NCBI GenBank assembly: GCA_018266795.1
Contig: JAFDZV010000022.1
Coordinates: 1 to 62,037, forward strand
DNA length: 62,037 nucleotides
Direction: 5' to 3'
DNA from: Bacteroidota bacterium
GTDB lineage: Bacteria > Bacteroidota > Ignavibacteria > OLB7
Below, piece after piece: positions 54,390-62,037 of the stretch (positions are counted from its first letter, which is position 1; each line of letters opens with the position of its first letter). Under the pieces are notes generated by a model. That model searched no databases, had not been told where the DNA came from, and saw only the letters and a program-made list of their open reading frames with translations. Both the position numbers and the translations under genes were made by a program.

Positions 54390-54837
54390 ATGGATATCAA
54401 TGTTGGATCCAGCGCCCCGATTCAAATTCAGAAGATCGGTCCCTACCTGTCCCGCCGGATACTCCGGCCCGAAGACATTCACGTGCTGTATGTGGATGAT
54501 GAGCCGGGGCTGGTGATGGTGGCCTCCCGCATGCTGCAGCATCTGGAATATCGTGTCACAGGACACTCCGACCCCGACAAGGCGTTGGAGGAATTCCAGA
54601 CCCGGCCGCACGATTTCGATATCGTTACCACCGACCTCAACATGCCTGCCATGTCCGGAGCAGACTTCGTTCGCCGGGTGCAGGAAGTAAAGCCCGGTTC
54701 GCCTATCGCGGTTGTCTCCGGTAATATTCCGGAGGAGGAAATATCCGCTCTGCGCCGTCTTGGTGCAGGTGGTTCATTCCCAAGCCGGTGAATCTCCGCT
54801 CCCTTCGCGACGTACTTCGGCGGATATTCTGCATGTA
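54390..54837 (+). pseudogene. Response-regulator receiver domain, frameshifted near the end
   Basis: The reading frame gives a receiver domain with acidic pair D36-D37 (VLYVDDEPG), phospho-accepting D82 (IVTTDLNMPAMSG) and an SG switch position (IAVVSGNIP), then breaks into SFPSR and a stop at about 54789. In the -1 frame from about 54773 the expected end is present: FIPKPVNLRSLRDVLRRIFC to a TAG at 54835-54837, including the conserved Lys of the K-P motif. One base therefore appears missing near 54771-54773. It could be a true frameshift mutation or a sequencing error; no slippery site for programmed shifting is evident. There is no output domain. Confidence 0.75.
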
Positions 54838-56794
54838 GGCTTTGCCTGACGAATATATTCTACCGGTGCGTTCATCGGTGCGCGGCGGAGGCACCTTGTG
54901 AACTTCGCAGAATAATCATGCTGTTCGCCGGTGCCTTCGGATGTTGTCTGCGCTGCATTTGCCGGTTTCGGTGAAATATCCCGGGCGGCCGTAGTTCCAA
55001 CGCGCATCATTTCAGATTGGATCCCTTCCTCGGAACGTGGTCCGCTGGATCGTTGTCCGGATGCATCAGGCCGCCGCCCTGCGATCCGACTGCGCCGCCC
55101 TATCATTGTGCGTGCACGAGTGGGGGCTTCCGAACTACAACGCCCCACCGCACGCGAAGTACGGCAGGGCGCTGCAGCTTTCTACACCAAGAGACAACTC
55201 ACCACGTATTCATATCGGAATACATCGAATCATCGGCTTCTTCATTCCGTCCGTCAGTGTCTGGCAGTAACCCATCTACCAGCGCTGTCTGTATCGGACG
55301 TGAATGGAGAAACCATCTGCAGGGCGTGCATGTTCGGACTTGCGGCTGAACATGCTCCATGCGCACCCGCTGCGATTCCTCAACACCTTGCCGCGGGCCA
55401 CGCGAGATTGATCGAGGGCGACAATCCCGCTCGCTGCACGGTGCATACACTTGGTATGCCGACGGCCGGTGCCGGCCGCTACCACCATTGTCAATGAGAA
55501 CCGCAATCGTTACATCACAAAGCTACGTACGAAAGATGAGTCCAACCTGAGATGAGCGGGCACATATGGCAATCGTCCGTGCGTGTTCGGTCGTTGACCG
55601 TGGGATGGTCAAAGCGTGCATGCGGCCGGCCCGAAGCATCCGTTCTCACCGGCACGATGCGCCCGATTTCCTGACGCTCATTGTGCGGCGGCGGTATCGG
55701 AGTTGGGGGAAGGTGATGTGGCAAGCATGCGAGAAAACAAAAAAGAGCCTGGCAGAGATCACTGCGAGGCTCCTCGGTGTGCGGAATAATATCCGCAGGT
55801 AACAAGTCGTGCAGTCCGTTGGCAAGCCTGTGCAGACGTGTCACTCGAGGGGTGCAAGTGCTCTGCGTGGGAGTACGATCCGGGGATTATCAAGCCTCAC
55901 AGCACGGCACCACTGGACATAATGCCACGCGTTCATCGTTCAACTTCAACCCGTGAGCGCTCACAGGTTGTCCGGTGCATCCATCGCCTCGCGTCCTGGA
56001 CGACGCGATTTGCGAACTATCCGGCGGTGTTTCCCGGCGCCTGGATAAATCAGGCATCGAGGCGGATCATGCTTACCAACTGTAGCCAAGTAATACGTTG
56101 CAAACGTACAATCTCAATATGAGAGAAAGATGAGGGAGCCCGATGGAGCATCGTTGTGGTCCGGAATCGTCGAGGAGTGGAGAAAATACACGATAATCCG
56201 GATAGCCCACGGCTCAGTCGCGGCTGCCCGGGCGGGGGCCATGAGAGCCCGGAGAGAGTTTCGCCTTGTCGAGAAGCGATTCCGTGATCTGTACGTGCCC
56301 GCGGGGCCTTGGCGGTAGTGATCCGGCATCGTGAGGGTAAGGCTTCTGCACAGTTGCACGCGTCCCGATTGTCGCGGACACTACGATCGACTCCGGGGCG
56401 CTTTGAGGGCAGCCCCGGAAGGAGCCTCGGGGCCGGAAAAAGAGCGCCCACCCCGCCCTTGTGGGGACTTCATACCCGGGACGATCGGTCGGTACGCGGC
56501 ATCCTTACCACGCTCGCCGCGAGTTCGATCGCACCTTGCCAACAGGGTAGCGCTGCACGCCGCAATGCGGCCGCCTTGATTCCGGGCGCGAAACCACGGT
56601 GCATTGATGGGCTCAACCTGAAACGTCCCCCTCTGCAGTGCCGGGCCCCTGCTTCGTTGTTCTCCGGGCGGCGAGCCGGAGGTGCCGAGGCGATACGTTG
56701 CCGCAGCTATCCGGGGACCGGGGACGGGGGAGCCGTTTCACAGAGGCCTGTGCGGCATGTGCGGAGAGCGAGTACCGGACAGGCGCGGCGGCCA
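54838..56794. other. Two-kilobase interval without a recognisable gene
   Basis: Frames on both strands here are short, overlapping and unlike protein (Arg/Pro/His/Cys-rich). The only clear structure is the minus-strand terminator at 55739-55772 with a second small hairpin TGCGGA-TCCGCA (55779-55796). It may hold decayed genes or a non-coding transcript ending at the terminator. Confidence 0.45.
55739..55772 (-). terminator. Intrinsic terminator on the minus strand
   Basis: GAGCCT (55745-55750) pairs with AGGCTC (55767-55772) and GCAG (55752-55755) with CTGC (55762-55765) across a 6-nt loop, with one mismatch between. On the minus strand the hairpin is followed by six T (complement of 55739-55744) and TTTT after one G. 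This is the only textbook Rho-independent terminator I see in the window, yet the nearest minus-strand gene upstream ends 1 kb away at 56795. Confidence 0.65.
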
Positions 56795-57475
56795 TCAGCC
56801 CGGCGGGTTTGCGTCCAGAAGGTATCCAACGCCGCGAATCGTGTGGATCAGGGGAATGGCCTCGTCCCTGTCGATCCGCGTACGGAGCGTGTGAATCAAC
56901 GACTCGATCACATTCGACCGTGAGTCGAAGTTCATATCCCACACGTGCTCCACGATCGCATCGCGCGTAACGATCCTGCCATGGTTCAACGCCAGATATT
57001 CGAGGAGAGCGAACACCTTTGCGGTCAGGTGAATCTTGCGTTTGCCGCGCACAACCGTTCGGTTCGCAGTATCGATCACGAGATCGGCGATCCTGATCTC
57101 GGCTGCACGTTGCTCGGCCTGGCGACGGGCCAGCGCCCGCACGCGGGCGGTGAGCACCTGCAGGTCGAACGGCTTGGCCAGGTAGTCGTCGGCTCCATGA
57201 TCCAGCCCGTCCACGATGTCGCTCGTGTCCGCCAGTGCCGTCAGCATCAGAATCGGCGTGGTGAGTCCTTCGCGGCGCAGCGATCTGCAGAGATCCTTGC
57301 CATTCATGCCCGGCAGCATCACGTCGAGGATTATGACGTCGTAGTCGTTACTCCAGGCAAGATCCTCGCCGGTGGCCGCATCGTTCGCCATATCCACCAT
57401 GTAATGTTGTGCCGCCAGTCCACGACGGACGATATCCGCGATATTGACATCATCCTCGATGATCAGTACTCGCAT
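56795..57475 (-). CDS. OmpR/PhoB-family response regulator (orphan)
   Basis: A 226-aa protein. The receiver domain spans residues 1-118, with acidic residues E7-D9 (LIIEDDVN), phospho-accepting D51 (VIILDVMLPGMNG), T79 (MLTAL) and K101 (YLAKPFD). Residues of about 128-222 are the winged-helix DNA-binding domain (LVIDTANRTVVRGKRKIHLT, FALLEYLALNHGRIVTRDAI, SNVIESLIHTLRTRID, IHTIRGVGYLLD). It activates or represses transcription when phosphorylated. No kinase gene lies beside it; the hybrid kinase at 42-46 kb is distant and ends in its own receiver. No good ribosome binding site is visible. Confidence 0.93.
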   Translation of the reverse strand: MRVLIIEDDVNIADIVRRGLAAQHYMVDMANDAATGEDLAWSNDYDVIILDVMLPGMNGKDLCRSLRREGLTTPILMLTALADTSDIVDGLDHGADDYLAKPFDLQVLTARVRALARRQAEQRAAEIRIADLVIDTANRTVVRGKRKIHLTAKVFALLEYLALNHGRIVTRDAIVEHVWDMNFDSRSNVIESLIHTLRTRIDRDEAIPLIHTIRGVGYLLDANPPG

Positions 57476-59322
57476 ATCAGGGACATAAGAGGGTAGGGAA
57501 CGTAGAGTGTCGGCATGTCAACAGCCGTTCACGAAGTTCACCCGTGATTGATATTTCCGATTTCTGGGAAGATTTGAGGGGGTATGGAACGTGGACCGCG
57601 GGCATCACCTATTGATCACGGAACGTTCCGCATCGCAGTAGTTCGCCATAAGCGAGCGTATGCAGGAGCTCCGTGCCACGCCGTACGGGAAGACCCGGGG
57701 TTCGAAACGCGTTTGCAATGCGGGCCAAATATATGAATCGCAACCGTATGATGCATCGTACACGCGTACGAACTGCGCTCTGATTCTTATTCGATTCGTT
57801 GAATGCAGGCCTCGCTGCGGGCTCACCGCAATTCGGCGCCGTCATGGAAGCCTGCCGGAATTCATTCAGAAGAATCGCGGGGCCATGGAGACTCGTTCAG
57901 TGCCACCACATCCGCGTGGCCGCCGGTGGGCATCTGCTGCCGCGGGACTCGTGGCTCCAACTGCGAGCACGTGCCGTGGAGAGAATGGACGGGGCGATGG
58001 CTGAACGGAACACTTGCGCCGACAATCTGCATCACACCCGGATTCGCACGAACCGGACCGGTGGTACGTACCGCTCGTGTCAACCGCCTGTTGGGACACG
58101 CGGACAACGTCGTACGTGTCCGGTTCGGAAACCGGATTATTCCAGGGCCCTCCGCTTGAGCCTCGAAGCCGACGGCAAGTACTTGGGGCCGGTGCCGCCG
58201 GAGAGCGCGGAGACCCTTGCTGTGCAGGCTGTGCACGCGAAAGTCGCCATTTCATTCGGCTCATTTGATAGTATCACCTCGCGAGATATCACACGAAGAT
58301 GTGATACCGCTGGGCATTTCAGAACACCATATTGCAGCCGTTCACTTGGGCACACCTCCCGATGAACACATTCTGACGATGGCGCGGGTGGGGGTACATG
58401 GGAAGCCGTCACCCGCGTTCCTATCTCGGCATAGAGCTCCACGAAATACTTCCAGCATGATATGCGCAGACGATAATCCGCACGAGGTCCACTCGGGCGC
58501 GGCAGCATACCATTACTCTCACCGTTCGGGATCCACCAGGCGACTGTATACACGATATATGTGACGGCGCCATATCGGGCCGGGGTGTTGACACCTGAAC
58601 CGCATAGTGGCGCATGCGGAGGGTACAGATCCCGGCCCAGTTGTTCCCGAACGGGACGGGCGGGCCGGAGCACAGGCACCGCAGATGCCGCTGTTCACTG
58701 CGGCAAGCAGCAACGTACTGACGTTCCGGATAATCGGAGCAGGAATGTTCGAGCGGCGGCTCGCCATGAGGTCTCGTCTTCGGAGCACCCAGTCCGGAGC
58801 ATCGCGCGCGGTTGCACGACATGTCAAAAGTCGCAATTGCCGTTCTCGTTGAGATCTCATTCCACATCGGTCCGCCGGGCATCCGCCGCTCATCTCACCG
58901 TTCCGCGCCTCGTCATCATCGCTCCCGCATCGAGCATCGAAGCCACCGCACTATCTAAGAGTTCCTATTGAGAAGCTCCTAAACATCTAAGGCTCGTGGC
59001 GGCGCTGGAATAGGCCTCAATCCTGAACATCTGAGGTTTGTGGCTTTAGATATCAATGCGTTTCTCAGTAACAGAAGCGGATGGCAACAGCCTGCCTGCC
59101 GGGCTTGCAGCGACTATAGATAGGAACTCTAAAGATTCACGCACAGGAAAATCCAACATCGTGCGACATTGTAACCGGTAAATGGTCTTTGATATACAAC
59201 ACGACTGCGGAGCGGCCTGACTCGACAACCCTGTGCCAACAGCTCATCGGCGTTTTCGACAGGTGCGGAACTCGTCCATGCAGAATGTAGCATTATCGCT
59301 CTGTATATATCAATCGATTGCC
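57476..59322. other. Gene-poor interval upstream of the lipoprotein array
   Basis: About 1.85 kb with no convincing gene on either strand. It holds the inverted-repeat element at 58960-59128 and, inside that, an imperfect direct repeat (CTAAACATCTAAGG at about 58979 and CTGAACATCTGAGG at about 59023). Promoters for the orphan regulator (minus) and the lipoproteins (plus) should be at its two ends. Confidence 0.45.
58960..59128. repeat. Inverted-repeat element, long copy
   Basis: AGTTCCTATT (58960-58969) and GATAGGAACT (59119-59128) form an imperfect inverted repeat (9 of 10) around 149 bp. The right end plus its flank (59104-59131) is identical to the right end of the 48.4-kb element over 28 bases. 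The inside differs and carries the direct repeat CT[A/G]AACATCT[A/G]AGG. The element lies about 195 bp before the first lipoprotein gene. Confidence 0.5.
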
Positions 59323-59847
59323 ATGAAACACATACTGCTTCTTCCACTCTGCGCCTCTGTTCTCCTTGCTGCGTGCTTCCCAGGCGAGGGTGAATACGAA
59401 TATGTTTATGCCCTCGATTCCATGGGAGCCCATGCGGATACGGACCATGCCACCACCGCCCGGCCCATTGCGATCATGACGGAGGTGATGCCGTTGGTCT
59501 CGGGGAAGGGGAGGATCGGCATGATTGCCAGCAGCGGAAGCTGGACATTCTTTTCTCCCGTTGTACGCGCCCTCGATATTGACATGTCGAGACCGTACGA
59601 CTCGAACCAGGTCACCTATCATCCCGTGGAATTCATCGCCAACAGATATTGCGTCGTACGATGGGTTCTGCAACTGCATCAGCCCCAGGGATATGCGTTC
59701 TATGCCAGCGCCTGTCTGGACTCGGTGTTCATTGCCGACAGCAACCGTTACTTCGGTATCGGGTCGTACGAGGCCCGCTCGCGAACTCATACAATATCTG
59801 GGTATACCCGCGTCAACGTATTCGCGGACCTGCTGTTGCCTCGATAG
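59323..59847 (+). CDS. Putative lipoprotein, tandem family member 1
   Basis: A 174-aa protein starting MKHILLLPLCASVLLAACFP, a lipoprotein signal peptide with lipobox LAAC. The mature part shares with the next two genes the blocks EVMPLVSGKGRIGM, VEFIANRYCVVRWVLQL and LDSVFIADSNRYFGIGSYEA. The predicted fold is beta-rich; no named domain is recognised. It carries an altered third block (RTHTISGYTRV where the others have RTPGGYGY), so it is the most diverged copy. Likely an outer-membrane or periplasmic lipoprotein. No Shine-Dalgarno is visible, as for its neighbours. Confidence 0.7.
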   Translation: MKHILLLPLCASVLLAACFPGEGEYEYVYALDSMGAHADTDHATTARPIAIMTEVMPLVSGKGRIGMIASSGSWTFFSPVVRALDIDMSRPYDSNQVTYHPVEFIANRYCVVRWVLQLHQPQGYAFYASACLDSVFIADSNRYFGIGSYEARSRTHTISGYTRVNVFADLLLPR

Positions 59848-59873
59848 ACCATCCGTACATACCTCCGAATACC

Positions 59874-60422
59874 ATGAACCTCAGCGCACTTCTTCCCTGC
59901 ACGCTCCCGCTGCTCCTTGCAGCATGCACTTCCGCGACGATGCCTCCGGAGGTTTCGGCTGTCAAGGCGTTCGATTACCGGCTGATGGAGATCCATGCCG
60001 ATACCCGCTTCGTGACGATTGCACGACCGATCACGATAACGACGGAGGTGACGCCCCTGGTCTCGGGGAAGGGGCGGATCAGCATGTACATCAGCATGAG
60101 CAACAGGGAGCAGATCTGGGAGATCCTTGCGCCGGTTCAGCGCGCCGTCGCGATCCCTCCGCAATTGCCCGACATGCTTACTCCAACATTCTACTCTGTT
60201 GAGTTCACAGCCAATCAACGGCTTGCCGTGCCGTGGCAGATCCAGCTGCACATTTCACGAGATTACTACATATTCTCAGCGCGGGCTCTTCTCGCCTCGG
60301 TCTTCGTTGCGGACAGCAATCGCTACTTTCCTGTGTGGTCGCACGAGGCCCGCGCGCGAACCCCAGGCGGTTACGGGTACGATGATGTGGCTGCGTTCGA
60401 TGAGCTCATTCTGAGCCGGTAG
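59874..60422 (+). CDS. Putative lipoprotein, tandem family member 2
   Basis: A 182-aa protein starting MNLSALLPCTLPLLLAACTS with lipobox LAAC. Shared blocks: ARPITITTEVTPLVSGKGRI, VEFTANQRLAVPWQIQL, LASVFVADSNRYFPVW and ARTPGGYGYDDVAAFDEL. It begins 26 bp after member 1, so they are probably on one transcript. The frame is open far upstream, but only this ATG gives a lipoprotein signal. Function unknown. Confidence 0.7.
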   Translation: MNLSALLPCTLPLLLAACTSATMPPEVSAVKAFDYRLMEIHADTRFVTIARPITITTEVTPLVSGKGRISMYISMSNREQIWEILAPVQRAVAIPPQLPDMLTPTFYSVEFTANQRLAVPWQIQLHISRDYYIFSARALLASVFVADSNRYFPVWSHEARARTPGGYGYDDVAAFDELILSR

Positions 60423-60507
60423 AAAACGCTTGACAGACGCTCACCACCGGTGTATGTTGACCCATCGTTCGTGCTCTGATTATCGATTCGTATATGCCGT
60501 GAATATC

Positions 60508-61056
60508 GTGAAAATTCACACACTACTTCCCCTAACACTCTCTCTGCTCGTTGCGGCATGCAGTTCCGGGAGTAGTCCGGATGACCGTGATGAACGGGTT
60601 CAGGCCTTCGATAACCATCTCATGAAGATCTACGCTGACACGAACAAACCAACCACCAACAGGCCGATCACAATCACGACGGAGGTGACGCCGCTGGTCT
60701 CGGGGAAGGGGAGGATTGGAATTGACGCCCATGTCAATTGGTTCACTCAGAATTGGGAGTTCCTTTCTCCTGTTCATAATCTTGTGGATCGGCCCGCGCA
60801 ATCGCCTGACACGATTACCCTTACAGACTACTCTGTCGTTTTCATCGCCAACCAACGCCTGGTAGTTCCGTGGAAGGTGCAGCTTCGCTGGCATGAGCAT
60901 CACTCGTTCTTTGCGTCGTTGACGCTTGACTCGGTTTTCGTTATCGACAGCAACCGCTATTTCGGTGTCGGGTCGACCGAGGCACGGATTCGTACGCCGG
61001 GAGGCTATGGCTACAACAACGTTGCGACGTTCAATGATCTGCCGATCGATCCATAA
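60508..61056 (+). CDS. Putative lipoprotein, tandem family member 3 (GTG start likely)
   Basis: A 182-aa protein if it starts at the GTG at 60508, giving MKIHTLLPLTLSLLVAACSS with lipobox VAAC and the same length as member 2. In-frame alternatives are a GTG at 60499 and ATGs at 60430 and 60454; the latter add a polar stretch that would spoil the signal peptide. Shared blocks: RPITITTEVTPLVSGKGRIG, VFIANQRLVVPWKVQL, LDSVFVIDSNRYFGVGSTEA and RTPGGYGYNNVATF. Function unknown. Confidence 0.68.
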   Translation: MKIHTLLPLTLSLLVAACSSGSSPDDRDERVQAFDNHLMKIYADTNKPTTNRPITITTEVTPLVSGKGRIGIDAHVNWFTQNWEFLSPVHNLVDRPAQSPDTITLTDYSVVFIANQRLVVPWKVQLRWHEHHSFFASLTLDSVFVIDSNRYFGVGSTEARIRTPGGYGYNNVATFNDLPIDP

Positions 61057-61110
61057 AAGTCTTTTTGTCATTTAAATTCATCTCCATTCACCACCCATCA
61101 GAGATTTCTC

Positions 61111-62028
61111 ATGACATTCCACATGCATGCTACATGTTTCATCTTTGCACTCATACTTCTTCTGGGTAACAGTATTTACACGCATGCGCAGTGTAATCGC
61201 AGCGCTCCGCTGCAACTTCAGTCGCTCCACATTTTCCATGTGGAAGAACGATCACAACGAGGCGTTGTGGAGTGTGTCGCGCTTGTGAAGGCTGATGGAG
61301 ATCTGATCGCGACACTGCATTTGATGAATGCACAACTGCACATACGTGACTCAACCATCCGGCGAACAGTTCATGCTGGTGAGGCAGTACAGCTTCGATG
61401 GGTGACTGATTTCCCGGCTGTATATGCCGGGCGGTTGGGTGAGGTAAACGTTCTCATTACACCGTACAACGCGGCAGACAGAGCACGATTTGTGGAAGGA
61501 TCCATCTACAGTCTCTATGTGGTGATTGCAGATGGGCGTGTGAGCTACAGTAGCTCGCGGCCGACGACTGCAATGATCGTGGCTCCGCGTGGTGTTGTGG
61601 CGCCGGCCGGCAAACGAGACCACCCGCGCACTCTTCAATCCGCTCCGACAACGATCCATGTGAACATCACTGGGCGGGTGACTGCGCAGGATGGAAGCCA
61701 TATCCCTCACGGTGTCTCAAACGTACGCATCTATTTCGACTGGGATGCGGACGAGGGCGCGGGGACGTTTCAGGCGCCGGCGTACGACGGGCCGGGCGAC
61801 ACGGCGCAGTATGCGATTGCGGACGCGGACGGGAACTTCAGCTTCACGCGGCAGGCCACGGCGGAAAACGAATCCTGGGTCTGGGATGTGCATCGCATCA
61901 GGCTGTACGCAACAGCATGGAATGATGCTGCCTATATCGAGAGTTGGGGAAAAAATGCTGTGTTCACGGACCAGCAATTAGTTGCTATTACGATCACCCC
62001 AGTTGCCCCTGACTTTATTGACATGTAA
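61111..62028 (+). CDS. Secreted protein with C-terminal beta-domain
   Basis: A 305-aa protein with signal peptide (CFIFALILLLGNSIYTHAQ). The middle (LHIFHVEERSQRGVVECVAL, LHLMNAQLHIRDSTIRRTVH) is AT-rich, beta-like sequence of unknown family. Residues of about 185-290 (VNITGRVTAQDGSHIPHGVS, IYFDWDADEGAGTFQAP, YAIADADGNFSFTRQAT) resemble a carboxypeptidase-regulatory-like or SdrD-B-like beta-sandwich; its central 150 bp are much more GC-rich than the flanks. It follows the three lipoproteins by 54 bp and may belong to the same transcript. It is complete, ending nine bases before the window end. Confidence 0.7.
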   Translation: MTFHMHATCFIFALILLLGNSIYTHAQCNRSAPLQLQSLHIFHVEERSQRGVVECVALVKADGDLIATLHLMNAQLHIRDSTIRRTVHAGEAVQLRWVTDFPAVYAGRLGEVNVLITPYNAADRARFVEGSIYSLYVVIADGRVSYSSSRPTTAMIVAPRGVVAPAGKRDHPRTLQSAPTTIHVNITGRVTAQDGSHIPHGVSNVRIYFDWDADEGAGTFQAPAYDGPGDTAQYAIADADGNFSFTRQATAENESWVWDVHRIRLYATAWNDAAYIESWGKNAVFTDQQLVAITITPVAPDFIDM

Positions 62029-62037
62029 CCTACTTGC

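Noticed and set aside
54390-54470. IQIQKIG at the N-terminus of the receiver-domain gene as a third copy of the amyloid-like motif
   Set aside because: It only superficially recalls the RHIM core. It lacks the G-Q-I-V-x-G and N-x-V-T positions shared by the two preceding genes.
54931-55497. A 188-codon plus-strand frame in the gene-poor region
   Set aside because: Composition (Arg, Pro, Cys, His) is not protein-like and equally long frames exist on the other strand. It also lacks a ribosome binding site.
55566-55802. A 78-codon plus-strand frame ending SLAEITARLLGVRNNIRR
   Set aside because: The C-terminal part looks briefly plausible, but the same bases form the minus-strand terminator hairpin and the N-terminal half is not protein-like.
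58978-59045. The CTAAACATCTAAGG / CTGAACATCTGAGG pair as operator sites
   Set aside because: Only two imperfect copies 44 bp apart, about 300 bp from the nearest gene start; not enough to call a binding site, so only mentioned within the inverted-repeat element.

Overview
The window is a chromosome segment from a high-GC, T9SS-bearing bacterium of the Bacteroidota/FCB type. Three things point that way: two secreted proteins end in type IX secretion (T9SS type A) sorting domains (genes ending at 12929 and 34904); there are large RHS proteins of the style seen in Bacteroidota, TPR/coiled-coil/LuxR regulators and S74 'tail fibre' adhesins; and many genes have weak or no Shine-Dalgarno sequence. 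The GC-rich coding style would fit a Kapabacteria/Ignavibacteria-like lineage, but that is inference only. I see no rRNA, tRNA, CRISPR array, IS element or phage core gene.

Layout. 0-10 kb: two secreted hypothetical proteins (one cut by the left edge), a clan GH-A-like glycoside hydrolase, two members of a small cysteine-rich secreted family (at 3.0 and 9.4 kb), a TPR plus SARP/BTAD regulator, a methionine-synthase-like methyltransferase, and GC-rich hairpin repeats between genes. 10.6-29.2 kb, the main secretion cluster: an FG-GAP/ASPIC T9SS cargo protein, a 2299-aa SpvB-like secreted protein translationally coupled (ATGA overlap) to a 2723-aa RHS polymorphic toxin whose tip and following small gene look like a toxin/immunity module, then another Cys-rich secreted protein. 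29.2-33.7 kb: two tandem 667-aa TPR/coiled-coil/LuxR paralogues with two 140-bp 'ghost' 3' ends of further copies. 33.9-41.7 kb: a surface cluster (T9SS protein, outer-membrane barrel, 1931-aa repeat adhesin with an S74 chaperone). 42-50 kb: a five-PAS hybrid histidine kinase, a nucleotidyltransferase, a GT-C-like membrane protein, a third Cys-rich protein and a choloylglycine-hydrolase-family Ntn amidase.

50.9-54.2 kb holds the most unusual locus. A STAND/NB-ARC-type NTPase starts with a short G-Q-I-V-x-G motif and carries a transmembrane helix followed by FN3/Ig-like domains. Next to it lies a 137-aa helical protein with the same N-terminal motif (12 of 23 residues identical, mostly with different codons). 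This resembles bacterial NLR/effector pairs that signal through a shared RHIM-like amyloid motif, here with a possible extracytoplasmic sensor. It is followed by a frameshifted response-regulator receiver gene.

54.8-59.3 kb is mostly without recognisable genes except one orphan OmpR-type response regulator; it holds a minus-strand intrinsic terminator and an inverted-repeat element also found at 48.4 kb and, degenerately, at 34.9 kb. The last 3 kb is a more AT-rich array of three tandem paralogous lipoproteins of unknown function and one secreted protein with a GC-rich interior segment.
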